DNA from: CAMYMQ01 sp963730305 | Lineage (GTDB): Bacteria; Pseudomonadota; Alphaproteobacteria; Bin65 | Length of the DNA stretch: 64,000 nucleotides | Reading direction: 5' to 3' | Assembly: GCA_963730305.1 (NCBI GenBank) | Contig: CAVSRB010000001.1 | Coordinates: forward strand, 513,253 to 577,252 | Part shown: positions 29,801 through 41,224 of the stretch, in pieces | Numbering within the stretch: position 1 is the stretch's first letter | How the letters are laid out: every line of letters starts with the position of its first letter | Notes under the pieces: model-generated | What the model saw: only the letters and a program-made list of their open reading frames with translations | Told to the model about the DNA's origin: nothing | Database searches by the model: none | Made by a program: the position numbers and the translations under genes

Positions 29801-29881
29801 GGGAACCAGGGGGGTTGGCTGGGTTTTGGAAGTGAATGGGACAGGCAACCTGGCGCAGTACGCCAGGCAGCCGGTCCCTGA

Positions 29882-31282
<1,401 letters not shown>

Positions 31283-31460
31283 GCTTGCCTCCCTGCTCCC
31301 GGACCCGAATTCTCAGCGCTGGCGGCAACCGCCAGCGGGAAGCATTATCAACCATTGCCGAACAGAGTGCAACACCGCCGCCAGCGCGCCTTGTCTGGCA
31401 CAAAATCCCTGATATCCTCAACGGGTAGCTGCATTGTCAACCGTGCAGGGGGAGACGCTC

Positions 31461-33574
31461 ATGGCACCGGACCGGTTTTCCATCCCCGATCAGCGCATCC
31501 CCGAATTGCTGCAACGGAAGATCGTCTCCTACACCCTGATCTATACCCTGGCGGCCCTGCTGCTGGTCGCCGCCATCAGCCTCTTCCCTCTCGTCAACCA
31601 GCTCAAGAATACCGAGGAAAACAACCTGCATGCCACGGCCCGAATTCGCGCCGTGGCCATCGGCGAATACGTTAACCGCATCACCGACATCGCCGGGCAA
31701 ATCGCCAGTCGCAGCGCCATTCGCAGCAAACTGGCCGCCTACAACCAGGGGCAGGTTACCCTGGCCGAACTCGAGCGATTTTCCCGTCCCAAGCTGGAGG
31801 ATGCCCTGCACGGCTCGGACGAAACCCTGGGCATCACCCGGCTGACGGCCGCCGGCCAGGTGGCAACCCAAGTCGGCGTGCCGATTCCCCTGGAGCCATC
31901 CTTCCTGCCGCCTGCCGACAGCACCAGGTGGTGATCCACGACCCGGTCGTTCTTCAGGGAACCCTGGCCGTGGTCGCCGGAGCGCCGATCCTCGACCCCG
32001 ACGGCACCCGGCTGGGCACGGACCTGATCGCCTTTGACACCACCGCGCTGCAAAAGATCGTGCGGGCCCCCGACGGCCTGGGGAAAACCGGCGTCTGCCT
32101 GCTCGGCAGCGCCACCGGCAAGCAAGGGGTTATTTTTTTCCCGGGCCGAAGCGGCCAGCCGGAGGGCTTCAATCAGCCGCCCGGCTCCGCCGACCAGAGG
32201 CGGGCGCTGCTGCGGGCCGCCCGGGGAGAGAAAGGTCAGATCCGGGTCCGGGAGGGTGAAGAGCAATCCCTGCTGGTTTTTTCACCCGTCCCCGCAAGCC
32301 GGTGGGTGCTGCTGCTGGACATGGACCGGCAGGAACTCTTTGCGCAAGTCAACCAGGAACTCTGGTCGGTAGGGATGGTGGTTCTGCTGCTCGCCCTGTG
32401 TGGCGGCGCGGGAATTTTTTTCCTATTGCGTCCCCTTACGGCCCGGCTGCTGGCTTACTCGAATGACATGACCGACCTGAATCTCGCCCTGCAACAGGAA
32501 GTCAACGACCGTATCCGGGCGGAACAAGGCTTGCGTCGAAGCGAACAGGAATGGGAACAGACCTTCGAAGCAATTGCCGATGCCGTGGCCATCATCGACC
32601 GGTCCGGCAAGGTGTTGAAGATGAACCGCGCCGCACTCGCCTATCAGAAATCCGTCGGCGAAGACATCAGCGACATAACGACCTGCCGCATTTTCAGCGG
32701 CCTGGACCGACACGAAGGGGACTGTCCCTTTGACCGGCTCCTGCTTACCAGGCAGCCAGAGCACTGCGAACTGCACCACGCAGCGAGCGATAAAGATTTC
32801 CAGGTCTCGGTCTACCCGATGCTCGACGAACAGGGAGAGGTGCGCGCCGCAGTGCACATCGCCCACGACGTTACCCGGCAAAGACAGATGGAGCGACATA
32901 AGGACGAAATGGTCTCCTCGGTCAGCCACGAAATGCGTACCCCTCTCACCGCCATGCTCGGTTATGTCGAGTTCATGCTGGAGAACGAGGTCGCCCCCGA
33001 ACAGCAGCAGGAGTACCTGCAAACTGTTTACCGGGAGACCCAACGCCTGAACGAACTGATCAGCAACTTTCTGGACCTGCAGCGACTCCAGGATGACCTC
33101 GAGAACTACCAGATGGAACCCCTCACCGTGGAAGGACTGCTGCAGGATGCAGCCCGACTCTTTGCCGTCGCCTCCGGCAAGCACGCCCTGGTGGTGATGT
33201 GTCCGGCCGACCTGCCGCCGGTACGCGGCGACGAACGCCGCCTCGGCCAGGTGTTGAAGAACCTCATCGTCAACGCGATTCGCTATTCCCCTGGCGGGGG
33301 GAAAATTACCCTGGGCGCAACGGAGGGGACAAAGGAGATTACGGTCTGGGTAAAGGATGAAGGGATGGGAATCCCGCCTGAGGCCGTGGGAAAAATCTTT
33401 TCCCGCTTCTACCGGGTGGATAACAGCGACCGCCGCATCCCGGGAGGAATCGGCCTCGGCCTGGCCCTGGTGCGGGAGATGGTTCGGGCCCACGGGGGGA
33501 GGGTGTGGGCGGAGAGTACCCTGGGCGAAGGGAGCACCTTCTTCTTTACCCTGCCCATAGCGGAAACAGTGTGA
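31461..33574 (+). CDS. Membrane sensor histidine kinase with periplasmic sensor and PAS domain (one frameshift)
   Basis: This is a transmembrane histidine kinase of about 700 residues. The N-terminal helix (YTLIYTLAALLLVAAISLF) is followed by an extracytoplasmic Cache-like sensor, a second helix (VGMVVLLLALCGGAGIFFLL), a coiled linker and a PAS domain (FEAIADAVAIIDRSGKVLKM). HisKA has the phospho-acceptor His codon at 32928-32930 (SSVSHEMRTPLTAML), and HATPase_c has NLIVNAIRYSP, DEGMGIPP and GIGLGLALVR. A frame break near 31,915 in the sensor separates the two halves. The start ATG 31461 follows GGGGGAGA and is preferred to an upstream in-frame start. No response regulator is adjacent, so the partner is unknown. 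Confidence 0.85.
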
Positions 33575-33841
33575 TCGGTTAAGGTCAACCGACCGCGAAG
33601 CCAAGTCGTTCTGCCATTAATCCTTTTTACCTCGCAGTCACCGTCCATTGAAGAACACCTCACGCTTTTTCGTCGTTCTCCCCCGGTTCGAGGCTGGAGA
33701 AGGCTGATCGCTGCAAGGCGGCCAGTGCCTGCACTCCCTGGAGGGCACCGACCTTTGATTTGAGCCATGGAAAAGCCCCCTGTTTTCCTGGGCAGGGAAG
33801 TGGGGAGATTTTTCGCAATGGACCAAGACGGGCAATTGGAT

Positions 33842-35428
33842 TCAGCTGTGCTCGCGGGTCTTGAGGAAGTCGATCTGCGGCCACTGCTCCTGAACGTAGC
33901 CGAGGCGCCACTCGCTGGCGGCGAGGTAGGTCAGGTTCCCCTCGGCGTCATGCGCCAGGTTGCCCTGGTTCTTCTTCTCGAACTCGGCGAGCAGCTTCTT
34001 GTCCTCGCACTCGATCCAGCGCGCGGTGGCGAAATCGATCCCCTCGTAGAGGGCGTCGACGCCGTACTCGTTCTTGAGCCGGGCCATGGTGACGTCGAAC
34101 TGCAGCACGCCGACCGCGCCGAGGATGTAGTCGTTCCCCATCACCGGCCGGAAGACCTGCACCGCCCCTTCTTCGGAGAGCTGCACCAGCCCTTTTTCCA
34201 GTTGCTTGGTCTTAAGCGGATTCTTCAGCCGCACGCGGCGGAAATGCTCGGGAGCGAAGTTGGGGATGCCGGTGAACTTGAGCGGCTCCTTGTCGGAAAA
34301 GGTGTCGCCGATCTTGATCGTGCCGTGGTTGTGGATGCCGATGATGTCGCCGGGCCAGGCCTCCTCGACGTGGGCCCGATCCTGGGCCATGAAGATGGTG
34401 GCGTTGGCGATGGCGATCTCCTTGCCGATGCGGTGGTGCCTGACCTTCATGCCGCGGGTGAACTGCCCGGAACAGATGCGCAAAAAGGCGATGCGGTCGC
34501 GGTGGGCCGGGTCCATGTTCGCCTGGATTTTGAAGACGAAGCCGGAGAAGGACTCCTCCAGCGGTGAAACCTCGCGGGTCAGGGTCGACCGCGGACCGGG
34601 CGCCGGGGCCAGGTCGACCAGGGCATCGAGGAGCTCCTCGATGCCGAAGTTGTTGATGCCGCTGCCGAAGAAGACCGGAGTCTGGTTCCCCTTGAGGTAC
34701 TCGCTAAGTTCGAAGGGATTGGCCGCCCCCTCCAGCAGCTCGATGTCGCCGCGCAGCTCATCGGCCTGGCTGCCGAGCAGTTCGTCCAGCTGGGGATCGC
34801 TCAGGTCCTTGATGACGATGGCTTCGTGGTGACGGGTCTCGCCGCCGGGGCTGAACAGGCGCAGTTCCTTGCGGTAGAGGTTGTAGACCCCGCGAAAGCG
34901 CTTGCCCATGCCGATCGGCCAGGACATGGGGGTGCACTCGATCTGCAGCTTCTCCTCGATGTCGGAAAGGAGCTCCAACGGCTCGCGCCCCTCGCGGTCG
35001 AGCTTGTTGATGAAGGTGATGACCGGGGTGTTGCGCATCCGGCAGACCTCCATCAGCTTCTCGGTCTGCGCCTCGACCCCCTTGGCGGAGTCGATGACCA
35101 TCAGCGCCGAGTCGACGGCGGTCAGCACCCGGTAGGTGTCCTCGGAGAAGTCCTGGTGGCCCGGGGTGTCGAGCAGGTTGATCTCGCAGCCGCGGTGGCC
35201 GAACTTCATCACCGAGGTGGTCACCGAGATGCCGCGCTCCTGCTCGATGCTCATCCAGTCGCTGGTGGCATGGCGGGCCGCCTTGCGCGACTTGACCGCG
35301 CCGGCCATCTGGATGGCACCGCCGAACAGCAGCAGTTTTTCGGTCAGGGTGGTCTTGCCTGCGTCGGGGTGGCTGATGATGCCGAAGGTGCGACGGATGG
35401 CGACTTCCTGTTGCAGTTGCTTGCTCAC
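33842..35428 (-). CDS. prfC: Peptide chain release factor 3 (RF3)
   Basis: This 528-residue translational GTPase removes RF1/RF2 from the ribosome after termination (E. coli RF3 is 529). The G motifs are intact: GIISHPDAGKTTLTEKLLLF (G1), ERGISVTTS (G2), LLDTPGHQDFSEDTY (G3) and FINKLDREGREP (G4), followed by RF3-specific domains II and III ending QWPQIDFLKTREHS. The GTG at 35426-35428 is the start by alignment to MSKQLQQEVAIRRTFG. Upstream on the same strand a promoter and then an intrinsic terminator lie between transcription start and the coding region (see the separate entries), so attenuation is possible. The gene is intact. Confidence 0.97.
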   Translation of the reverse strand: MSKQLQQEVAIRRTFGIISHPDAGKTTLTEKLLLFGGAIQMAGAVKSRKAARHATSDWMSIEQERGISVTTSVMKFGHRGCEINLLDTPGHQDFSEDTYRVLTAVDSALMVIDSAKGVEAQTEKLMEVCRMRNTPVITFINKLDREGREPLELLSDIEEKLQIECTPMSWPIGMGKRFRGVYNLYRKELRLFSPGGETRHHEAIVIKDLSDPQLDELLGSQADELRGDIELLEGAANPFELSEYLKGNQTPVFFGSGINNFGIEELLDALVDLAPAPGPRSTLTREVSPLEESFSGFVFKIQANMDPAHRDRIAFLRICSGQFTRGMKVRHHRIGKEIAIANATIFMAQDRAHVEEAWPGDIIGIHNHGTIKIGDTFSDKEPLKFTGIPNFAPEHFRRVRLKNPLKTKQLEKGLVQLSEEGAVQVFRPVMGNDYILGAVGVLQFDVTMARLKNEYGVDALYEGIDFATARWIECEDKKLLAEFEKKNQGNLAHDAEGNLTYLAASEWRLGYVQEQWPQIDFLKTREHS

Positions 35429-35457
35429 GTGGACTATGGTCTCTTTCTGCGTAGAAT

Positions 35458-35483
35458 AAAAAGCGGGCCGAACAGCCGGCCCG
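35458..35483 (-). terminator. Intrinsic terminator inside the prfC leader (candidate attenuator)
   Basis: Seven-base GC arms CGGGCCG / CGGCCCG (35464-35470 and 35477-35483) enclose a six-base loop, and on the minus strand a run of five T follows. The hairpin ends 30 bases before the prfC start and begins about 10 bases after the predicted transcription start, with no minus-strand gene closer than 1.2 kb upstream. Confidence 0.75.
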
Positions 35484-35498
35484 TGGGGATAATGCGGG

Positions 35499-35527
35499 AT
35501 AATACCCCATCCGCCGGTGCGGGTCAA
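35499..35527 (-). promoter_or_regulatory. Sigma-70 promoter of prfC
   Basis: On the minus strand TTGACC (35527-35522) and TATTAT (35504-35499) are separated by 17 bases. Transcription would start near 35,492, directly before the leader terminator. Confidence 0.65.
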
Positions 35528-35559
35528 TCCCGCCCAGCATCCCGTCCAAGGAGCCCTGC

Positions 35560-36687
35560 ATGGCAAAACACCTGGTCCTGGCCGGCGCCGGCCACGCCCA
35601 CCTGGAGCTGCTGGCCCACCTCGGCGAGATCACCGGCCGCGGCCACCGGGTCACGGTGGTCAGCGCCGACGCCTGGCACTACTATTCGGGGATGGGGCCG
35701 GGCCTGCTCGGGGGTCATTACCGGCCGGAGCAGATTCGCTTCCCGGTGCGGGCGCTGACCGAGCGGGGCGGAGGACACTTCCTGGAGCAGCGCCTGACGG
35801 CGATTCGGCCCGAACTGCGACGGCTGCAGCTGGCCGACGGCGGCGAGCTGGACTACGACCTGCTCTGCTGCAACCTCGGCAGCGAGGTCCCGGCCCCCTT
35901 CCCCGTCGCCGCCGGCAGTCGTGTCGTCGCCGCCAAGCCGATTGTCAATCTCGTCGCCCTGCGCGACGAGCTGCTGCAACGGCCGGCGCAAACCCCGCTG
36001 CGGCTGCTGGTGATCGGCGGTGGCCCGAGCGGGGTCGAGCTGGCCGGCAACCTCTGGCGCCTGGCAGCCACCACCGGCGCCACGGCCACCGTCACCCTGG
36101 CCGCGGGCGGGCAGTTGCTGGAGGATTTCCCGGATCGGGTCGTTGGCCTGGTGCGACGTTCCCTGGAGACGCGGGGGATTATTCTCGCGGAAGGCAGCCG
36201 GGTGGCGGATCTGACGGAATCCCAGGCCCGACTGGAGGACGGGCGGCGGCTCGATTTCGATCTGGCGCTGCTGGCCACCGGGGTGCGGCCGCCCAGCCTC
36301 TTCGCCGCGGCAGGCCTGGCCACCGGCCCGGGCGGAGGGCTGCTGGTCGACAGCCGGCTACGGTCCGTATCCCACCCGGAGGTCTTCGGCGGCGGCGACT
36401 GCATCGACTTCGCCCCACAACCGCTGGCCCGGGTCGGGGTCTACGCGGTGCGCCAGGGGCCGCTGCTGCGCCGCAACCTGCTGGCCGCCCTGGAGGGGGA
36501 ACCGCTGGAGGAATTCTCCCCGCAACCGGCCTTTCTGCAGATCTTCAATCTCGGCGACGGCCGAGGCGTCGCCTGCCGCGGCAGCATCGCCTGGCACGGC
36601 CGCAGCGCTTTCTGGCTGAAGGATTTCATCGACCGGCGTTTCATGGCCCGCTACCGGCGATGGCCGAAACGCGTGGCAGCCCGTTGA
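35560..36687 (+). CDS. NDH-2-like FAD-dependent pyridine nucleotide oxidoreductase (SelD-associated type)
   Basis: This 375-residue flavoprotein has an N-terminal FAD site HLVLAGAGHAHLELLAHLGE, a second dinucleotide (NAD) site LLVIGGGPSGVELAGNLW, and the C-terminal FAD motif HPEVFGGGDCIDF. The GHAHLE start and the HYYSGMGPGLLGGHY stretch match the NADH dehydrogenase-like domain that in many bacteria is fused to, or sits beside, selenophosphate synthetase SelD; here it stands alone. No quinone-reductase partner is adjacent. It begins 132 bases from the divergent prfC start. The electron acceptor is unknown; a membrane-associated NADH:quinone role or a selenium/sulfur redox role are both possible. 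Confidence 0.85.
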   Translation: MAKHLVLAGAGHAHLELLAHLGEITGRGHRVTVVSADAWHYYSGMGPGLLGGHYRPEQIRFPVRALTERGGGHFLEQRLTAIRPELRRLQLADGGELDYDLLCCNLGSEVPAPFPVAAGSRVVAAKPIVNLVALRDELLQRPAQTPLRLLVIGGGPSGVELAGNLWRLAATTGATATVTLAAGGQLLEDFPDRVVGLVRRSLETRGIILAEGSRVADLTESQARLEDGRRLDFDLALLATGVRPPSLFAAAGLATGPGGGLLVDSRLRSVSHPEVFGGGDCIDFAPQPLARVGVYAVRQGPLLRRNLLAALEGEPLEEFSPQPAFLQIFNLGDGRGVACRGSIAWHGRSAFWLKDFIDRRFMARYRRWPKRVAAR

Positions 36688-36693
36688 AAGGGA

Positions 36694-38547
36694 CTATTCG
36701 GGAGGCGCCAGGGGCAGGGTAACGATCACCGTGGTCCCTTTGCCGGGCTGGCTTTCGATGCGCAATTCGCCGCCGTGGGCCTCGACGATATGCTTGGCGA
36801 TGCTCATGCCGAGGCCGGTACCGCGGGCAGCGGTATCGGAGGAGTCGGCCCGGTAGAAGCGTTCGAAGACCCGCACCGCCTGCTCGGCGGTCATACCGAT
36901 CCCCTGGTCGCTGACCCGCACCGAACAGTGGCGGCCGTCGCTGCCGGCCACCACCCGCACCGTCCCTCCTTCCGGCGAATATTTGACGGCGTTGCTGAGC
37001 AGGTTCTCGATCACCTGCTCGATGCGGCCGGCATCGCCGAGCAGTTCCAGGTCCTCCGCCACCACCTCCAACTCGAAACGGTGGGGCGTTCCTTGCTGGC
37101 GATATTCGCCAACCACCCGTTCGAGCAAGTCGGTCAGGGAAAAGAGTGCCAATTGCAGGGGAATGGACTGGCCGGCCTCGATCCGGCTGATATCGAGCAG
37201 ATCGTCAACCAGCCGCGCCAGGGCCAAGGCCTTGAGGTGCAGCAGACCGATGAACTCCTGCTGCTGGGCCAGAGAAAAGGTCTCCGGGGGGATCGAAGCC
37301 AGCAGCTCCGAGTACCCGACGATGGTGGTCAATGGGGTGTGCAGTTCGTGGGCAGCCATGGCCAGAAACTCGCTCTTCATCCGCTCCACCTCCCGTTCCC
37401 GGGATACGTCCTGGACCAGGAGGACCATTCCCCCGTCCTCACCGTCGGCCTGGGGACCCGGCCGAAGCGGGGAAATCCGCCCCTGGAAGACCTGGGGCCG
37501 CGGCCGGCCGGCGGTCGGCAGTTCGAAATCGAACTGCCCCGGGGTTGCGCCGGATTGAACCAGGGCACAGATCCGGTCGCGCAGCAGGGGCAACTGCAGG
37601 ACTTCGCACAGGGAACGGCCGTAGGCCGAGGCGGACAGGCCGAGCAGGGCCGTGGCGGCAGGATTGAACAGGCGGATGGTCCCCTTGCCATCGAGAACCA
37701 GCAGGCCGTCTTCGACCGAGGTAAGGACGGCATCGAGCTTCTCCTTGGCCGCCCGCGTCTCGTCGAGGGCTTCGGCCAGGGCCACCTGCGCCAGGGATCG
37801 TTCGGCGATCTCGTCGTGCAGCTGCCGGTTGGCCTCCAGCAGTTCGCCGGTCCGCTTGGCCACCCGACCCTCGAGCCGCTCGTTGGCCTGGCGCAGGGCC
37901 TCCTCGGCCGCCACCCGCGCCGTAGACAGCTCCCCGGCCTTGTGCAACAGGACGATGACCAGGCTGAGAAAACCGGTACTGAGCAGCGCCAGCAACCAGT
38001 TGGAATGCCGGGCCAGGGCGGCGAGCTTGGCACGGTGGGCGGTAATATCGTAGTAAGTTTCAACGGCGCCGAGAAATTTCCCCGCGGCCATGATGGGCAC
38101 GTAGGTTTCGACGACGTCGGCGTTGAGCTTCTGATGTTCGGCACTGTAGCCGTTCTTCACCACCACCTTGGAGAAGAGCTGTCCGCTGGCCACGATATTG
38201 CGAAAGTAGGGCTGGTTGTTGACGGTGCCGACTTCGCTTTTGACGGTGGAATAGAGAATGGTCCCGGAGGGGCCGAAAACCCGCAGTTTGAGGAGCAGCA
38301 CATCACTCTGCAGACGGCGAACCTCAAGGTCGATCTGGGGCGGAAGGTGACCCGGGGCCAGTTCCTGTCGATCGAGGTTGAAGGTTCGCACCAGGTCGCG
38401 GGTGAAGCGCCTGGCATCATCCTCGGTCTCTTCGACCAACAGTTGGCGATAAGAGGGCTGGATGAAGGCGAACTCATAGAGGGGCAGGACGACGCCCATG
38501 AGCAGGGACAGGAGCAGGAATTTGCGCAGCAACTTGTCTTTGAGCAC
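36694..38547 (-). CDS. Membrane sensor histidine kinase with Cache-like sensor and PAS domain
   Basis: This intact 617-residue kinase has a first membrane helix at about 8-28 and a periplasmic sensor of about 150 residues (FGPSGTILYSTVKSEVGTVN ... VETYVPIMAAGKFLGAVETY). A second helix follows near 185-204, then a coiled coil (AEEALRQANERLEGRVAKRT) and a PAS domain (VEDGLLVLDGKGTIRLFNPA). The HisKA phospho-acceptor His is at about residue 400 (MAAHELHTPLTTIVG), and HATPase_c shows NLLSNAVKYSPEGG, DQGIGM and GTGLGMSIAK. It is convergent with the flavoprotein gene (6 bases apart). No cognate regulator is nearby. Confidence 0.93.
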   Translation of the reverse strand: MLKDKLLRKFLLLSLLMGVVLPLYEFAFIQPSYRQLLVEETEDDARRFTRDLVRTFNLDRQELAPGHLPPQIDLEVRRLQSDVLLLKLRVFGPSGTILYSTVKSEVGTVNNQPYFRNIVASGQLFSKVVVKNGYSAEHQKLNADVVETYVPIMAAGKFLGAVETYYDITAHRAKLAALARHSNWLLALLSTGFLSLVIVLLHKAGELSTARVAAEEALRQANERLEGRVAKRTGELLEANRQLHDEIAERSLAQVALAEALDETRAAKEKLDAVLTSVEDGLLVLDGKGTIRLFNPAATALLGLSASAYGRSLCEVLQLPLLRDRICALVQSGATPGQFDFELPTAGRPRPQVFQGRISPLRPGPQADGEDGGMVLLVQDVSREREVERMKSEFLAMAAHELHTPLTTIVGYSELLASIPPETFSLAQQQEFIGLLHLKALALARLVDDLLDISRIEAGQSIPLQLALFSLTDLLERVVGEYRQQGTPHRFELEVVAEDLELLGDAGRIEQVIENLLSNAVKYSPEGGTVRVVAGSDGRHCSVRVSDQGIGMTAEQAVRVFERFYRADSSDTAARGTGLGMSIAKHIVEAHGGELRIESQPGKGTTVIVTLPLAPPE

Positions 38548-38670
38548 CTGATCCCTCCGGGCGAAAGCATGCCGGGCCGGACTTGCCGGCTGTTGTGAAG
38601 TTTACTTTTTCTGTATCATTAAGCAAACTTGATTTCACCTTCGCCTCCGGCGACCTCGTGGAGTGATGAC

Positions 38671-40168
38671 ATGCAACTGCACCGTTCGAGCGGCATCCTG
38701 CTGCACCCGAGTTCCCTGCCCGGTCCCTTCGCCATCGGCACCCTGGGGCAGGAAGCCGAGGAATTTCTCGATTTTCTGGCCGCCGCGGGCCAATCGATCT
38801 GGCAGGTTCTCCCCCTCGGACCGACCGGCTACGGCGACTCCCCCTACAGTGCCTACAGCGCCTTTGCCGGCAATCCCCTGCTGGTCTGTCCGCGGCGACT
38901 GGCGGCGGCCGGCGACCTGGATCCCGGTGCCATCGAGGAAACCGGCGGTGCCGAAGTCGACTACGCCCTGGCGCATCGTCAATCCCGAGCACTGTTGCAT
39001 CAGGCCGCCGCCCACTTCTTCGCCCACGGCGACAGCGGCCGGAAGCAGGCCTACGGCGAATTCTGCCAGCGCCAGGCCTTCTGGCTCCACGACTACGCGA
39101 TCTTCCAGGCCCTGCGGCAGCATTTCGGGGGGCGCCCCTGGTACCAGTGGGAGACGCCGCTGCGCCACCGCCGGGAAGAGGCGCTGCGCCACTGGGGGGA
39201 ACGCCTGAGCACTGAAATCGAGCGGGAAAAATACGCCCAGTTCGTCTTTTTCGACCAGTGGTTCGCGCTGCGCGCCGCCGCCAACCGGCGCGGGGTGCGC
39301 ATTCTCGGCGACATGCCGATCTTCGTCGCCCTTGATTCCGCGGACGTCTGGGCCAACAGCGGCGAGTTCCGGCTCGATGAGGAGTTGCAGCCGACAGTGG
39401 TCGCCGGCGTACCGCCGGACTACTTCAGCGTCACCGGCCAGCGCTGGGGAAATCCCCTCTACGACTGGCAGCGGATGGCGGAAAACGGCTTCTCCTGGTG
39501 GGTTTCCCGCCTGCGCTGGGCCCTGGAGCAGACCGACCTGGTGCGCATTGACCATTTCCGCGGTTTCGAAGCCTGCTGGGAAATTCCCGCCGCCGAACCG
39601 ACCGCGGTCCACGGACGCTGGCAGCAGGTTCCCGGGGCCGCCCTGTTCCGGCGCTTCGGCGAAATCTTCGGCGAGGTGCCGGTGATCGCCGAGGACCTCG
39701 GCGTCATCACCCCCGAGGTCGAGGCTCTGCGGGACGCTCTCGGCCTGCCGGGGATGAAGATTCTGCAATTCGCCTTCGGTTCCGGCCCCGACAATCCTTA
39801 CCTGCCGCACAATCTCCCCCGCCACAGCGTGGTCTACACCGGGACCCACGACAACGACACCACCCTCGGCTGGTGGCAGCAACTCCCCGACGACGAACGC
39901 CAGGCAGTCCGGGAGTATCTCGGCCACGCGGACCCAGACATGCCCTGGGACCTGCTCCGCCTCGCCCTGGCCAGCGTCGCCGAACTGGCCGTCCTTCCGG
40001 CCCAGGACCTGCTCGGCCTCCCCGGCTCCGGCGCGCATGAACCGCCCCGGCCATCCCTCCGGCAACTGGACCTGGCGCTGCCCGCCCGGGGCCTTGACGC
40101 CGGAGTTGGCCATGCGGCTCGCCCGCCTGGTCCACTGCTACGGCCGTGATCCCGGGGGGCGCAAATAG
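38671..40168 (+). CDS. malQ: 4-alpha-glucanotransferase (amylomaltase), frameshift near the C-terminus
   Basis: This GH77 enzyme moves glucan chains between malto-oligosaccharides. Typical segments are GILLHPSSLPGPFAIGTLG, YGDSPYSAYSAFAGNPLL, the nucleophile region VRIDHFRGFEACWEIP, the acid/base VIAEDLGVITPEV and the YTGTHDNDTTLGWW loop. The frame is lost near 40,033. The neighbouring frame gives the expected ending ARMNRPGHPSGNWTWRCPPG ... LVHCYGRDPGGRK to the TAG at 40166-40168. The corrected length is about 499 residues. It suggests glycogen or maltodextrin metabolism, but no other glycogen gene is in the window. Confidence 0.95.
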
Positions 40169-40291
40169 CCTTGTACCGTCTCCCACAGCTGTGTTAAGGT
40201 ACCAAGCTGTGTGTGCAGCGCCAAGCAGGTGCTGCCCGAGGACGTCAATTCGGGCCGACATAGGCCCGCCAACCCTGTTGGAGGAATGCTC

Positions 40292-41055
40292 GTGAAAAAC
40301 GCTCTGACCCTTTTGGTGGCCGGTCTGATGGCCCTGAGCCTGGCTGTTGGCTGCAAGAACGAGACTCCCAAAACCGCCGAAAAGACTCCCAGCCGGCCGC
40401 CAAGGCCGAAGCCCCGGCCGCCAAGGCCAAGACCGGCAAAGTCATCGAAACTATGAACTCGGGCGGATACACCTATGTCCAGGTCGATACTGGCAGCGAA
40501 AAGTTCTGGGCGGCCGCTCCCGAATTCAAAGTCAAGGTCGGTGACCCCGTAGTCGTCCCGGAGGGGATGGCTATGGCCAACTACCACAGCAAGACCCTCA
40601 ACCGCGACTTCGACCTGGTCTACTTCGTCAACAACATCGTCGTCGGCGGCGCCGAAGCCGTGACCACCGGCTCGAAAATGCCCGAGGATCACCCGGTCGC
40701 CAACGAACGGACCAAGGCCGATGCGAGCAATGTCGACCTCAAGGGGATCAAGAAAGCCGAAGGCGGCGAGACCGTTGCCGACATCTTCACCAACAAGAAG
40801 GAGCTGGCCGGTAAGGAAGTCAAGATTCGCGGCAAGGTTGTCAAGTTCAGCCCCGAGATCATGGGCAAGAACTGGATTCATCTGCAGGACGGCACCGGCA
40901 AAACCGGCAGCAACGACCTGACGGTCACCACCAAGGTCGCCGCCAAGGTTGGCGATACCGTCCTGGTCACCGGCAAGGTCACTGCCGACAAGGACTTCGG
41001 TTACGGCTACAAATACGACGTGATCATCGAGGACGCCAAGGTCGTCGTCGAGTAA
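40292..41055 (+). CDS. OB-fold lipoprotein (one frameshift)
   Basis: A predicted lipoprotein: VKNALTLLVAGLMALSLAVG followed by Cys, a signal with a lipobox. The start is set at GTG 40292 because GGAGG (40280-40284) stands 7 to 8 bases before it, while the ATG at 40286 is too close. After an Ala/Lys/Pro linker the frame breaks near 40,388. The rest (GKVIETMNSGGYTYVQVDTG ... VKIRGKVVKFSPEIMGKNWI, HLQDGTGKTGSNDLTVTTK) contains a nucleic-acid-type OB fold of the kind found in periplasmic NrfJ-related proteins of metal-reducing bacteria. Corrected length about 254 residues. Role unknown. A strong terminator follows 22 bases after the stop. Confidence 0.75.
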
Positions 41056-41077
41056 TCGCAGCGATATTCTCCAGAGT

Positions 41078-41107
41078 AAAAAGGCCCCCGAACCCGGGGG
41101 CCTTTTT
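41078..41107 (+). terminator. Intrinsic terminator after the OB-fold lipoprotein
   Basis: Thirteen-base arms (41078-41090 and 41095-41107, core GGCCCCCG / CGGGGGCC) enclose an AACC loop and end in a T-run. The A-run at the left end makes it usable on both strands. Confidence 0.9.
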
Positions 41108-41147
41108 GCGTTTGGCGGATGTAAGTAAAATCTGTGAACGGGCCGGG

Positions 41148-41175
41148 TTGACACCCTTTCCGGGAGCGCTATTCT
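41148..41175 (+). promoter_or_regulatory. Sigma-70 promoter of the universal stress protein gene
   Basis: TTGACA (41148-41153) and TATTCT (41170-41175) are 16 bases apart, 50 bases before the uspA-like start and just after a strong terminator. Confidence 0.7.
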
Positions 41176-41224
41176 ATCAGTAAGAGTTGAAAATCATTTA
41201 TTTTTATCGAAGGGAGCCTGCAAG

